Below are positions 34,501-44,000 of a stretch of 64,000 nt of DNA, one piece after another. Positions within the stretch are counted from its first letter, which is position 1; every line of letters begins with the position of its first letter. The stretch comes from an uncultured Streptomyces sp. (GTDB taxonomy: Bacteria > Actinomycetota > Actinomycetes > Streptomycetales > Streptomycetaceae). The translations under genes were made by a program, and so were the position numbers. The notes under the pieces are model-generated. The model searched no databases. It was not told where the DNA came from and was given only the letters and a program-made list of their open reading frames with translations. The DNA is taken from contig NZ_CANLBS010000004.1 of NCBI RefSeq assembly GCF_947488945.1, positions 1-64,000 of the forward strand. Direction: 5' to 3'.

Positions 34501-35650
34501 GCTCTACAGCCCGAACGCCCCCGAGAACCGTCTCCCGGTGGGGTCCGACGGGACCGTGAACGGGCAGGTCAAGCTGCCCGTCGGCCCGCCTGTCGCGAAT
34601 CTCAAGCTGTGGCCCACGGACGCCGCGGGCAACATCAGCGGTATCCGCCAGATCAACATCATGAGGAAGGGCACGCCCTACGTGGTCGGCGACGCGAGCG
34701 CGTCCTCGGCGCGGGCCGGGGACCGTGTCACGTACACGCTGACCGCCCACGAGCTCAAGAACTGGAAGACGTTCACCTCGCAGTTCCGCTACGACGACCG
34801 CAACGTCAAGCTCGTCGGCATCGAACCGACCGACGAACTGAAGGCACACGGCCCGTCCGAGATCCGCCGCACCGACGTGCCGGCCGGATCGTCCTCGTAC
34901 AGCACGCTCTCCTTCGACGTGGCCGACAGCGCGGGCCTCAGCGGCGACTCGATGCCGTTGCTGAAGGTGACGTACGAGGTGACCGGTGGCACGGTGACGT
35001 CGAACGCGGGTCTGAGCACCGGCAGCACTTCGGCCGTCGACACGGCGGGCACCAAGACGAACCTCAACATCCAGTTCTACGGTGCGGTGCGGATGCTCAA
35101 CCCGACGTCGACCTTCGTCGCCCGCCCGGCCGTCCAGGCCCTGCTGACCCGGGAAGGCGCGTACGACAACGTCCGCGACCACACCGCCGACGGCATCGAG
35201 GCGACCCTCACCGCACCCGACGGCGCCAGCCGCGAGGTGGCCCTGGACAAGACCGGCCGGATCTCCGTCAGCGGGCTGACGCCGTCCGACAAGCCGTACC
35301 GGTTCCGGGTGACGGTGCCCGGCCATTTCACCTGGACCGAGGACATCGACCTCGGCCTGGACGGCACCTGGGGTGTGGCCGGCAACACCGCCGGCTCGGC
35401 GGCCGCCCTCGTCGCCGGTGATGTCAACGGCGACGACGTGGTCGACGTCAGGGACGCCGCCGCCGTGTACGCGGCGCGCGGGACGGCCGGCCGCGCCGCC
35501 GACATCGACCACGACGGCACCGTCGGCGCGAAGGACCTCGCCTGGGTCAAGGACAACTACCTGGCGCAGAACAGCAGGTCCGACCGGTACACCGACCCGG
35601 TCAAGCGCCTGCGCGGCAAGTCGCTGGAGGACTACCTGGACCTGATGTAG
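31556..35650 (+). CDS. large secreted subtilase (S8) with PA insert, cohesin-like and dockerin-like modules
   Basis: A 1364-residue extracellular serine protease. There is a signal peptide at residues 1-32 (LVMAAAVLAAVAGVAPAAVA) and an I9-like propeptide to about 190. The catalytic domain has Asp229 (VGIIDTGIDYRHPDL), His282 (EHGTHVAGIIAG), oxyanion Asn (IAAGNSGP) and Ser598 (LSGTSMAAPYVAG). A protease-associated domain is inserted near 430-530 (GKAVLIRRGGIPLDEK). Fn3-like and other beta domains follow. From about 1050 a module resembling a cohesin (SARAGDRVTYTLTA, FTSQFRYDDRNVKLVGIEP) appears, and the protein ends with two calcium-loop repeats, GDVNGDDVVDVRDAAAVYAA and ADIDHDGTVGAKDLAWVKDN, a dockerin type I pattern. 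Dockerins pair with cohesins, so self-association or attachment is plausible. Confidence 0.9.
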   Translation: MTHVPEQRHLSLVMAAAVLAAVAGVAPAAVAAPNPGTVPSARSVLASLDAEERQALHRMATLDMGGLHVTDKAALKSADPVDVIVQLRTPPARTARLLAAAEGRSLSETDARAAVTEAQGTFRDVLKNMFPEKQAAAGKSGRKSEAPRLHRSYTHSFDGVSLSLPGDRVAELLDHAEVASVWPDSTVKALSDPQATGSVGPQTEGADDGVARLYAEGITGKGVKVGIIDTGIDYRHPDLENVYEGGYDFVDDDADPMETTYEDWKESGQAETSQGSTYYTEHGTHVAGIIAGQGAESKARAAHGVAPGASVHAYRVLGPYGSGRTSNIIAAMDQALDDGMNVVNMSLGAAINDPLSPQSIAADHLVLAGVTTVIAAGNSGPKAGTVATPAAAALPLTVGAHSEPLTLPAYTLTAGSATAQGRLLAQPYGDALDKLADGSLAVVDAGTGTAAGYTGKDVTGKAVLIRRGGIPLDEKVRRANDKGAAAVLLVNDNATEGHIPHYIGENPNYVPAFSLTAADGAALTAAGAEVSFAPAGTFRLGDGTLAEFSSRGPVYGSAAIKPEVTAPGVSVLSSVPADIVDPAGDDYTYAYARLSGTSMAAPYVAGTAALMLQHDRGLSPDAIKTALMNTATALPGDVSVFEAGAGAIDPYAAVHATTAVQVPETTPHVTVDGTQTEVDAVTGALDLGVLPVGRATNLKRTLRVVNDSGRPVTYDVRTAFSRGSGSSADADAAHIALTTGDRITVGARAKKSVTAVLRVPAGAAAGYYEGTVTLTPRGGSRLPALHVPFGMRVAESGFAEVDMTKSVMSTGRGSDQGAVGSGAATFNLRMAGQLRSVDIFLTDADGKDLGYIGGINTVGLTEGVLYGPATVGPWYFPSTGDKATPFDPRGRFIADGHYKLRIVGTDAAGGTDSEMRDVYVDSELPVYQDAYGAWDSAHPTVIERAADATSFHVTGSLLDAQADDIRDAGLDIGQADNRLYYSLYSPNAPENRLPVGSDGTVNGQVKLPVGPPVANLKLWPTDAAGNISGIRQINIMRKGTPYVVGDASASSARAGDRVTYTLTAHELKNWKTFTSQFRYDDRNVKLVGIEPTDELKAHGPSEIRRTDVPAGSSSYSTLSFDVADSAGLSGDSMPLLKVTYEVTGGTVTSNAGLSTGSTSAVDTAGTKTNLNIQFYGAVRMLNPTSTFVARPAVQALLTREGAYDNVRDHTADGIEATLTAPDGASREVALDKTGRISVSGLTPSDKPYRFRVTVPGHFTWTEDIDLGLDGTWGVAGNTAGSAAALVAGDVNGDDVVDVRDAAAVYAARGTAGRAADIDHDGTVGAKDLAWVKDNYLAQNSRSDRYTDPVKRLRGKSLEDYLDLM

Positions 35651-35674
35651 CCGGACGGCCGTCGCGACGGGTGC

Positions 35675-36496
35675 TCACACCCAGTTGTTGCGCATCGCGT
35701 ACCAGCCCAGCTGGACACGTGACGTCACGGCGGCCAGATCCATCAGCGCCCGGACCCGGCGCTGCACCGTACGCGGCGACGTGCCCAGCTGATGGGCCGT
35801 CGCCGCGTCCGTGAGCCCGGACAGCATCAGCTGCAGGATGCGGCGGTCGGTGGGACTCAGGTCGCCGTCCTCGCGCAGATACGGGCGCGAGCGGCGCCAC
35901 ACCGACTCGAACAGCTCGGTCGCCAGCACCACGAGCGGAGGCCGCAGTTCCAGCGACCGTCCCGGCTCCACCTGGACCATGGCCGTCTCGCCGTCCGCGA
36001 TGAGCAGTTTGATCAACGGCTGGTCGACGACCCGGACATGGTGACCCCGTTCCACCCGCAGGTCCAGCGCGCGCAGCGCGGCCGGCTCCGAGAGGAAGTC
36101 GCGGTCCACGACGATGCGGTAGGAGGCATCCGGATTGCCGTCCTTGCGCATCGGCGGCCCGGCTCCGTCCGCCCCCTGTCCCTCGGGCCCGTCGGGCAGG
36201 GTCGTCGGGACGGGGGCCACCGTGTTGGCCCCGGACTGGAAGCCGAACAGCGAGGTACGGGCGGAGTACTCCATGTCGTAGATCCGGCGCGCCTGCTCCT
36301 CGCGGCTCTCCCAGACCCGGACGACGTACTCCTCGTCCCCGCCCCCGCCCGGGTGCCACCGGCTCAGCAGCCGGCTCAGCGTGGCGTCGGTTCCGCGCAG
36401 TTGGTCCTGGAGCTCGACGAGTGACGCGCGCATGTCCGGGGCGGACGCGGCGGTGCCCGTGGGCCGGGGGGACGGTTTCTCTGGGACGGACGACAT
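35675..36496 (-). CDS. LuxR-type regulator with C-terminal HTH
   Basis: A 273-residue regulator. The C-terminal helix-turn-helix reads LSPTDRRILQLMLSGLTDAA, TAHQLGTSPRTVQRRVRALM (about 220-260). The N-terminal domain is not a receiver or ATPase. It has a SLVELQDQLRGTDATLSRLL helix and a RIVVDRDFLSEPAALRALDL, HVRVVDQPLIKLLIADGETA fold that I recognise from Streptomyces one-component 'TrmB/LuxR-like' regulators. It is convergent with the first large subtilase and divergent from the second, so it may control the protease genes. Confidence 0.85.
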   Translation of the reverse strand: MSSVPEKPSPRPTGTAASAPDMRASLVELQDQLRGTDATLSRLLSRWHPGGGGDEEYVVRVWESREEQARRIYDMEYSARTSLFGFQSGANTVAPVPTTLPDGPEGQGADGAGPPMRKDGNPDASYRIVVDRDFLSEPAALRALDLRVERGHHVRVVDQPLIKLLIADGETAMVQVEPGRSLELRPPLVVLATELFESVWRRSRPYLREDGDLSPTDRRILQLMLSGLTDAATAHQLGTSPRTVQRRVRALMDLAAVTSRVQLGWYAMRNNWV

Positions 36497-36689
36497 GCCC
36501 CCAGTCTCGCCGCTGCGGGAAGCGGAGGGCCATGGGCCCCCTCATCAGGGCTTCCCGGGTCCGCGGAACCGAGGTGGCGCCGATGTCGGGATTACGTCAT
36601 GGCGGCCACTCGCCAGCCCGAACACGCCCATACACGCGCCACATTGGCGACGCTGCTGGTTCACCGTCCCTTTCGGCAGGAGCTGTTCT

Positions 36690-39600
36690 GTGAGACGTAC
36701 CCGACCATGGCGGTCCACGGCCGCCGGCCTCGCGACCGTCGCCCTGATGGCCGTCGGCATACCCGCGGCGCACGCCGGAGCCGAGGCCACCCCGGCGGCC
36801 GGCACGGCCGACGCGGTCGCCCGCACCGTGACCGTCACCCTGGTCACCGGTGACGTGGTCGACGCGCGACTGGCCCCCGACGGCCGGATCCTGTCGGCGG
36901 CGCCCCGTCCCGTGGACGGCACCGACCATCCCGCCGCCGTCTGGCAGGACGGAACCCGCACCTACGTCTTCCCGCAGGGCGTCGAGAAGCTGGTGGACGC
37001 CGGCCTCGTCGACGCACAGCTCTTCGACATCGGCAAGCTCGTCGCCGACGGCTATGACGACACGCACTCCGCCACCGTGCCGGTGATCGTCGAGTACGCG
37101 GGCGGACGCGCGCCGCGTACCGCCCGCCCCGGAACGCGGACCACCGTCACGCTCGAATCCATCGGCGGCGCCGGCCTCGACGTCACCAAGAAGTCCACCG
37201 CCGACGCGTGGCGCGACCTGACCCCGGCGAAGGCCTCGGCACGCTCGGCAGGCGGCGTCACCAAGATCTGGCTGGACGCCAAGGTCAAGGGCGCCGCGGC
37301 CGACCCGCTCGGCACCCCGACCGTCCCGCTTACCGGGGCGGGCACCGCCCACAGGGCGGGGCTCGACGGCTCCGGCGTCAAGGTCGCCGTCCTGGACACA
37401 GGCGTGGACGCGGCCCACCCCGACCTCGCCGGCCGGATCACGCAGACCAAGGTGTTCGTCCACGGCCAGGACGCGGAGGACCGCACCGGTCACGGCACCC
37501 ACACCGCCTCCACCATCGCCGGCACCGGAGCCGCGTCCGACGGCCAGTACGCGGGGATGGCGCCGGGTGCCGGGCTGCTCGTCGGCAAGGTGCTCGGCGA
37601 CGACGGCTCCGGCACACTCAGCGGCATCGTCAGCGGCATGGAATGGGCCGTCGCCGAAGGCGCGCAGGTCGTCTCCATGTCGCTCGGCGCCGACGGCTCC
37701 ACCAGTTGTTCGGGCCCCGACGTCGAAGCGGTCCAGCGGCTCAGCGACAAGGCCCTGTTCGTCATCGCGGCGGGCAACGCCTCCCTGCGCGGCACCGTTT
37801 CCACGCCCGGCTGCGCGCCGAGCGCCCTGACCGTCGGCGCCGTCGACCGCACGAACGAGACCGCGCCCTTCTCCAGCCGTGGCCCCTCCGCCGACGGGAT
37901 CAACGCCAAGCCCGACATCGCCTCCCAGGGCGTCGACGTCGTCGCCGCCCGCTCGGGCGGGCGGGGCGCCCAGGCGTACCGGTCGATGTCCGGCACCTCG
38001 ATGGCCACCCCGCACGTGGCCGGCGCCGCCGCCCTCCTTCTCCAGCAGCACCCCGGCCTCGCGCCGGCCCGTCTCAAGGCACTGCTCACCTCGTCGGCCA
38101 AGGACACCGACGCCCCCGTCCTGGACCAGGGCGCCGGCCCGATGGACGTGGCCCGGGCGACCACTCAGCCGGTCGTCGGCGACCCGAATCCACTGCTGGG
38201 TGACTTCGCGTACCCGCAGGCCGGCCTCGCCCCGGTCGACCACGCGGTCACGCTGACCAACGTCACGGACAAGGACGTCACGCTCACCCTCGCCGTCAGC
38301 GACATCCGCGGCGACGACGGCTCCCGCGTCCGGGGCTTCGCCTCGGCCGCCCGTACCCGGGTCACCGTCCCCGCGAACGGCACCGCCGACGTGCCGGTGC
38401 GCATCGACCCCGCGGCGAAGCTCGACGCCGGTGACTACGGCACCCTCACCGGCCGCCTCGTCGGCACGGGCGCGCACGGCGTGCGCGTCACCGTGCCGTT
38501 CGGCGTGCACCTGGAGGTGCCGTCGGCCGACCTGACCGTCAAGGGCCTCGACCGGCACGGCGAGCCGGCGGTGTCCCCGTCGGCGTTCCAGCTGTTCGAC
38601 GACCACCGTGACAGCGCGAAGCGGTACACCCTGGGCTATCCGGCCGCGGGCAGTACCACGATCCGGGTGCCGCTCGGCACGTACTCCCTCAGCGGTCTGA
38701 TCATGACCCGTGACGAGCCGGGCAACGTCGGCAGTGTGGCCTCGGTGTCGCAGCTCTACCGGCCGGAGCTCACGGTCTCCGGCGACACGACGGTCACCCT
38801 CGACGCACGGGACGCCGAACGCGTCGCGTGGGACACCGAGCGCGCGAGCCGGCCCAGCGGGTTCGCGATCGGGCTGTCCTACGGCCTGGACGGCGCAGGC
38901 CGTGTGCTCGCCGGATACGCCACCTCCGTCCCGTCGTACGCCAAGGCGATCTACGCCCAGCCGGTCCGGCACGCCGACAAGGTCACGTTCCTCGCCTCGG
39001 CACGGCAGACGGCTCCGCCCGCCCGGCTCACGTCGGGCGGCGGGCGGGTCCTGGACTCCCTGCCGGTCCAGAAGGCGACGGAGTTCGACGGCCAGGGCGC
39101 AGCCGAGGTCGTCGCGATCGGCAAGGGCACGGACGCCAACTTCGCCGCCCACGACCTGAAGGACAAGGTCGTCCTGGTCGACGCGGGTCCGGGCGGCGGC
39201 AACGCCTACGCCTGGGACACGGCCGCGGCGAAGGCCGGCGCCGTCGGCGTCCTGGCCGCCGTCCCCGACAGCGAGGGCCGCTTCCAGATCACCGGCCCCG
39301 AGGGCGGTGTCCCGCAGGCCACGATCACCTGGGACGACGCGCTCACCCTCAAGGCCGAAGCCGGGCCGTCGGGTTCGGCGAAGGTCGGCTGGTCCGGCAC
39401 CGCCATCGCCCGCAGCCCGTACGTCTACAACCTGGCGCACGTCTCGAAGGGCGCGATCCGGCCCGGCACCCAGCGGATACGCGACAGCAGGCTCGCCGTC
39501 ATCGACGCCCGCTACCACGTGCAGCAGGCCACCGCCGACGCCACGTACTGGTCCGACGTGCAGGTGGGGCTGCCCGGTATGGCCGGCCTGTGGGCCGGCG

Positions 39601-40439
39601 GCACGACGCTGCCGCTGCACGCCCCGCAGCAGCGCACGGAGTTCTTCACCCCGTCGGGCAGCGAGGGCCTGACCTGGACGACCCTGATGCGCCGGGACCT
39701 CGGCACGACCGGCGGCACCGCGTACGACGGGCCGCGCACGATGCGCCAGGGCGGCTCCACGGCGTACTGGTACAAGTCGCCGTACGGCTCCGTGCGCAAC
39801 ACCTACAGCGCCGCGATGATGTCCCGCGACAGCAACCGGCTTGGCTTCACCGTCGCCCCGTTCGGCGACGCGGGCGGCCACGACTCCACCTTCGCCCGCA
39901 ACGACTACGGCACCCGGCAGCTTCTGGTGAACGGTGAACCGCAGCCTCTGGTGTCGGGCGCCTTCCAGCTGCCGCGGGAGAGCGCCGACGTGACGTTCCG
40001 TCAGACCTGGCGCCGCCCCGCGTCGGCCGCCGACCGCACCGGACTGGCGTACAGCACGGAGTGGGACTTCCGCTCCGGCGCCGCCGACCAGGGCGCCCAG
40101 CGCCTGCTCGTCCCGGTCCTCGACCTCCCGTCGGACCTCCGCAACACGCGACCGGCGGGCGAGAGCACCACGATGGGCATCGGCGCCGTCGTGGACGGAG
40201 CGGACGGCCCGGTCGCGCTGGAGGACGTCGAGGTGCGGTACGCCTACGGCGACCAGACCACCACGGACACGGTCACCGACTGGCGTACGGCGGACGTGCG
40301 ACGGTCCCACGGGGCGTGGCGTGCCACGGTGCCGGGCGACGCGCCCGCGGGCACCTTCGTCCATCTGCGCGTCACGCTCGCCGACGGGCACGGGGCGCGG
40401 GTCGGCCAGACCATGGTCCGCGCGTACGAAGTCCGCTGA
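36690..40439 (+). CDS. large secreted subtilase (S8), second
   Basis: A 1249-residue protease. The Arg-rich signal peptide has core TAAGLATVALMAVGIPAAHA and cuts near residue 29. The propeptide begins VTVTLVTGDVVDARLAPDGR, a start shared by many Streptomyces S8 proteins. Catalytic residues are Asp236 (VAVLDTGVDAAHPDL), His268 (GHGTHTASTIAG) and Ser437 (MSGTSMATPHVAG), with Asn in IAAGNASL. About 750 residues of beta-rich C-terminal domains follow, including a protease-associated-like segment (DLKDKVVLVDAGPGGGNAYA) around 820. GTG 36690 has AGGAG seven bases upstream. No sortase signal or membrane anchor is seen, so it is presumably released. Confidence 0.92.
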   Translation: MRRTRPWRSTAAGLATVALMAVGIPAAHAGAEATPAAGTADAVARTVTVTLVTGDVVDARLAPDGRILSAAPRPVDGTDHPAAVWQDGTRTYVFPQGVEKLVDAGLVDAQLFDIGKLVADGYDDTHSATVPVIVEYAGGRAPRTARPGTRTTVTLESIGGAGLDVTKKSTADAWRDLTPAKASARSAGGVTKIWLDAKVKGAAADPLGTPTVPLTGAGTAHRAGLDGSGVKVAVLDTGVDAAHPDLAGRITQTKVFVHGQDAEDRTGHGTHTASTIAGTGAASDGQYAGMAPGAGLLVGKVLGDDGSGTLSGIVSGMEWAVAEGAQVVSMSLGADGSTSCSGPDVEAVQRLSDKALFVIAAGNASLRGTVSTPGCAPSALTVGAVDRTNETAPFSSRGPSADGINAKPDIASQGVDVVAARSGGRGAQAYRSMSGTSMATPHVAGAAALLLQQHPGLAPARLKALLTSSAKDTDAPVLDQGAGPMDVARATTQPVVGDPNPLLGDFAYPQAGLAPVDHAVTLTNVTDKDVTLTLAVSDIRGDDGSRVRGFASAARTRVTVPANGTADVPVRIDPAAKLDAGDYGTLTGRLVGTGAHGVRVTVPFGVHLEVPSADLTVKGLDRHGEPAVSPSAFQLFDDHRDSAKRYTLGYPAAGSTTIRVPLGTYSLSGLIMTRDEPGNVGSVASVSQLYRPELTVSGDTTVTLDARDAERVAWDTERASRPSGFAIGLSYGLDGAGRVLAGYATSVPSYAKAIYAQPVRHADKVTFLASARQTAPPARLTSGGGRVLDSLPVQKATEFDGQGAAEVVAIGKGTDANFAAHDLKDKVVLVDAGPGGGNAYAWDTAAAKAGAVGVLAAVPDSEGRFQITGPEGGVPQATITWDDALTLKAEAGPSGSAKVGWSGTAIARSPYVYNLAHVSKGAIRPGTQRIRDSRLAVIDARYHVQQATADATYWSDVQVGLPGMAGLWAGGTTLPLHAPQQRTEFFTPSGSEGLTWTTLMRRDLGTTGGTAYDGPRTMRQGGSTAYWYKSPYGSVRNTYSAAMMSRDSNRLGFTVAPFGDAGGHDSTFARNDYGTRQLLVNGEPQPLVSGAFQLPRESADVTFRQTWRRPASAADRTGLAYSTEWDFRSGAADQGAQRLLVPVLDLPSDLRNTRPAGESTTMGIGAVVDGADGPVALEDVEVRYAYGDQTTTDTVTDWRTADVRRSHGAWRATVPGDAPAGTFVHLRVTLADGHGARVGQTMVRAYEVR

Positions 40440-40443
40440 GGGA

Positions 40444-40481
40444 CGCCGCGGGGCCGGCCCGTCCGGGCCGGCCCCGCGGCG
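40444..40481 (+). terminator. strong hairpin terminator after the second subtilase
   Basis: Perfect 17-base stem (arms 40444-40460 and 40465-40481) with a GTCC loop, starting four bases after the stop codon. There is no T-run. Confidence 0.85.
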
Positions 40482-41038
40482 TGCGACGCGACGGCGGGCG
40501 GCCAGTACGCACCGCCCCCGAGCGAGGACAGCCGCACGGCGGTGACCGGCGCGAAGCCCGCGAAGACCAGGTTGCGGACCCGGTACGACAGGGAGATGCC
40601 GGTGCGGCGGACGTGCGGGGCCGCCGCGCGGTGCGGGGGTGGAGACCGGCTTCGACCGGCAGGCGCGGCGACTCGTCCCCGGGGACCGTGCCCAGCACGG
40701 TGCGGCGGGCGCGGCCGAGGAGAAGACGACGGGGACACCCGCCTGCGGGCAGCGGCCCGCCGGGTGGTACCGGCGACCCGTCTCGCCGATCGCGGTCAGG
40801 TGCCGTCGTCGGTACGCAGATGGTGCTGCGGGGTGCATGACCGGGACGGCGCCGAGCTCGCCCACCGGACTGCAAGGACTGACCGCGCGGCACCCCCCTT
40901 CTGCGCCCAGGCCCTTGCGGCGGGCGGTGGCGGGTCTACGACGCGTCGTCAAGTCGCCACGCAGCAGGCCGGGTTGGCGGCCCCCGCGCTGCGAGGATTC
41001 GACCCGTCCTCGCTCTGCGATCTCTGGAGGTCCTCTCC
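40482..41038. other. 557-base stretch without a supported gene
   Basis: It lies between two large protease genes. On the minus strand the segment 40495-40620 reads GISLSYRVRNLVFAGFAPVT, AVRLSSLGGGAYWPP, which looks more protein-like than its surroundings and might be the end of a vanished gene. No start, ribosome-binding site or family match supports it. The third subtilase's GGAGG site is at about 41025. Confidence 0.35.
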
Positions 41039-44000
41039 GTGCACGTCAGATCCGCCGCAGCCGCTGCCGGCATGCTGGCAGCGCTCATACCCGCCCTACC
41101 CGCCACTGCCGCCCACGCGGCAGACCCGTCCGGACCGGCCGCCGAAGCCCGTACGCCGGCGGCCACCACGTTCACCGTGCCGCTGCCCACCGGCGACACC
41201 GTGACGGTCGAACGCTCCGGTGCCGAGATCCGCTCGGCCACCGTCACCCCCGGGCCCGGCCGGGAGAACGTCACCTTCACCACCAGTTCCGTGGGGAACG
41301 GCGACATCGGTGTCGTGCCCGCGGACGCCGAGCCGCTGCTCGCCGCGGGCCGGCTGGACTCCCGCCTCTTCGAGGTCAAGGCGCTGCTGGACGCCGGATA
41401 CGGCACGAGGGGCACCACCGCCTCCGGCGCCGTGGGGATGATCGTTCAGCATGCCAAGGGTGCGGGCGCCGCGAGCAGGGCCCGCGATGCGGTCGGCGCG
41501 GCCGCCCACCCCGGACGCGCGATACCCCGCCTGGGTCTGACCGCACTCGACCCGCACGACGGCACCGACGCCGTCAGCACCTGGAAGCGCCTGACCGCAG
41601 GCACCGGCCGCTCGCTCGCGGGGGGCGGGGACAAGCTGTGGCTGGACAGCCGGATGCATGTCGCCCTGGACCGGAGCGTTCCGCAGATCAACGCTCCGCA
41701 GGCCTGGTCCGACGGATACACCGGCAAGGGCGTCACGGTCGCCGTCCTCGACAGCGGCTACGACTCCGACCACCCGGACCTGGCGGGCAGAGTGACGGTC
41801 TCGTCCAACTTCCTCGGCGGCGACACCGCCGAGGACGACAACGGCCACGGCACCCACGTGGCCTCCACCATCGCCGGCGTCGACAGCACCTACCGCGGTG
41901 TGGCCCCCGACGCGTCGCTCGCCGTGGGCAAGGTGTGCGACAACACCGGCTCCTGCCCGACCTCGGCGGTTCTGGCCGGCATCGACTGGGCCGTCAACAC
42001 AGTCCACGCCAAGGTCGTCAACATGAGCCTGGGCGGGCCGGCCGACGAGACGGACCCCGCGATCGCGGTCATCAACGACCTGTCGGCGAGCAGCGGCACG
42101 CTGTTCGTCGTCGCCGCGGGCAATGACGGCGAGTACGGCACCGGCACGGTCGGGGCCCCCGCCATCGCCGACGCCACCCTCGCCGTCGGCGCGGTCGACG
42201 CCGACGACGAACTCGCCGCGTTCTCCAGCCGCGGCCCGCGCCCCAGCGACAACGCGGTCAAGCCCGACATCACGGCACCCGGCGTCAGCATCGTCGCCGC
42301 GAAGACGGGCGGCGGCCACACCGCCAAGAGCGGGACGTCGATGGCGACCCCTCACGTGGCGGGCTCCGCCGCACTCGTCGCGCAGGCGCACCCCGACTGG
42401 AGCGGCGAGCAGATCAAGACGGCGCTCATGAACAGCGCCGAGCCGAACGCGAAGCGCTCGCCGTACCAGCAGGGCACCGGCCGGGTCGACGTGGGCAGTG
42501 CCGCGCGGCAGACGGTCCTCGCCTCCCCGGCGAACCTGACGACGACGGCCGGCTGGTCCGACGGCGCGGGCAAGGACACCGAGCGCACCGTCACCTTCAC
42601 CAACGCCGGTGACAGCGACACGACGCTCGACCTGGCCTTCGAGAAGCCCCTGTCGCCCACCGCGCAGCCGGGCAACATCGAGCACTTCTCGGTCGACCGC
42701 GACCAGGTCACCGTCCCCGCGCACGGCACCGCGACCGCGACCGTCACCACCCGCGCCACCCTGCTGCCGCACGGCCCCTGGTCCGCGGTCCTCACCGCCT
42801 CGCAGGGTGGCACGCCGGTCACCCGCACGATCCTCGCCGTCAACAGCCCCGTGCCCAGCCACCGGGTGACGCTCCACGCGGAGCAGCGCGACGGCACGCC
42901 GGCCACCGGCACGGCCCTGCTGGTCAACCGCTGGACCGGCGACCGCTACCCGGTCCGCCTCACCGCGGGGACCGGAGCGGTGACCGTGCCCGAGGCCCAG
43001 TACTGGATCGGCATGACGATCAACAGCGGCACCGGCACGGAGCGCACCACCACCATGGCCGCCGCCTCCGTCACCCCGGTCGGGGACACCACGGTCGACC
43101 TCGACGCCCGCACCGCCGTCCCGGTCGCCGTCGACGTCCACGACCCGGCCGCTCGTGCCACGGCCGTACAGGCCGCGCTCGCACTGCCCGCCGGCACCGG
43201 GACGTACACGCTGAGCGTGGTCACCACCGGCGAGCGTGCCGGACAGACCCTGTACGCCACGCCGTTCGCCGAGGCGGACGCCACGTACCGTACGTTCGCC
43301 GTGTTCGCGGCCGAGGGCGCCTCGTCGCAGGCACCCAGTCCCTTCTTCTACCACGTGGCCCGCACCTGGCACGGCGGTGTCCCGGCCCGGCCCGCCTTCT
43401 CGGTCCAACGCCGCGACCTGACCGAGGTGCGTGTCCACCTCAACGCCCAGGGCGCCCCCGCCGCAGGCACCACCGCGGCCACCCCGGACGACGACGTCCT
43501 GCTCCCTCTCTTCGTCGACCAGGCGGTCCGCTTCCCCTCGACCGTGCGTGACTACCGCACACCGGGCGAATGGCTCGACCGGGCCTCGATCGCCGGGCGG
43601 CAGTCCCTCGCGACCTCGACGCAGACGTTCGGCCCGCGCGCCCTGCGCCGCCTGGACTTCGCAGCCGCGGTGGTCGGACCGGCGCTCCCGGCCGCGCCCG
43701 CCCGCCGGGTCAACAATTCCGTGATCTGGGCCGGCACGCCGTGGTTCGTCGACGGCGACGGGAGCCGCGGCGGGTCCGACTGGGGTGCTTCGGGCACCCT
43801 CACCCTGGCCAAGGACGGCCAGAGGGTGAGTGAGTGGAATGCCATCGGCAGCGCCAGGACGATCCCGGCCCCCGCGGGCCCCGGTCGCTGCACGCTCGAC
43901 GCGGACATCACCCGGGACCAGCCCTACGCTGCACTGTCCACGCGGGTGCAGTCGGAGTGGAGCTTCGACTCGGACACCGATGACGGCGCCGGAACCGTCC

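Noticed and set aside
31247..35512. 1421-codon open frame opposite the first subtilase
   Set aside because: Antisense shadow; Val/Gly/Arg-rich with no domain. The forward strand has signal peptide and intact catalytic triad.
36597..40952. 1451-codon open frame opposite the second subtilase
   Set aside because: Same reason: third-position GC bias makes the antisense frame open, with no recognisable domain or start signal.
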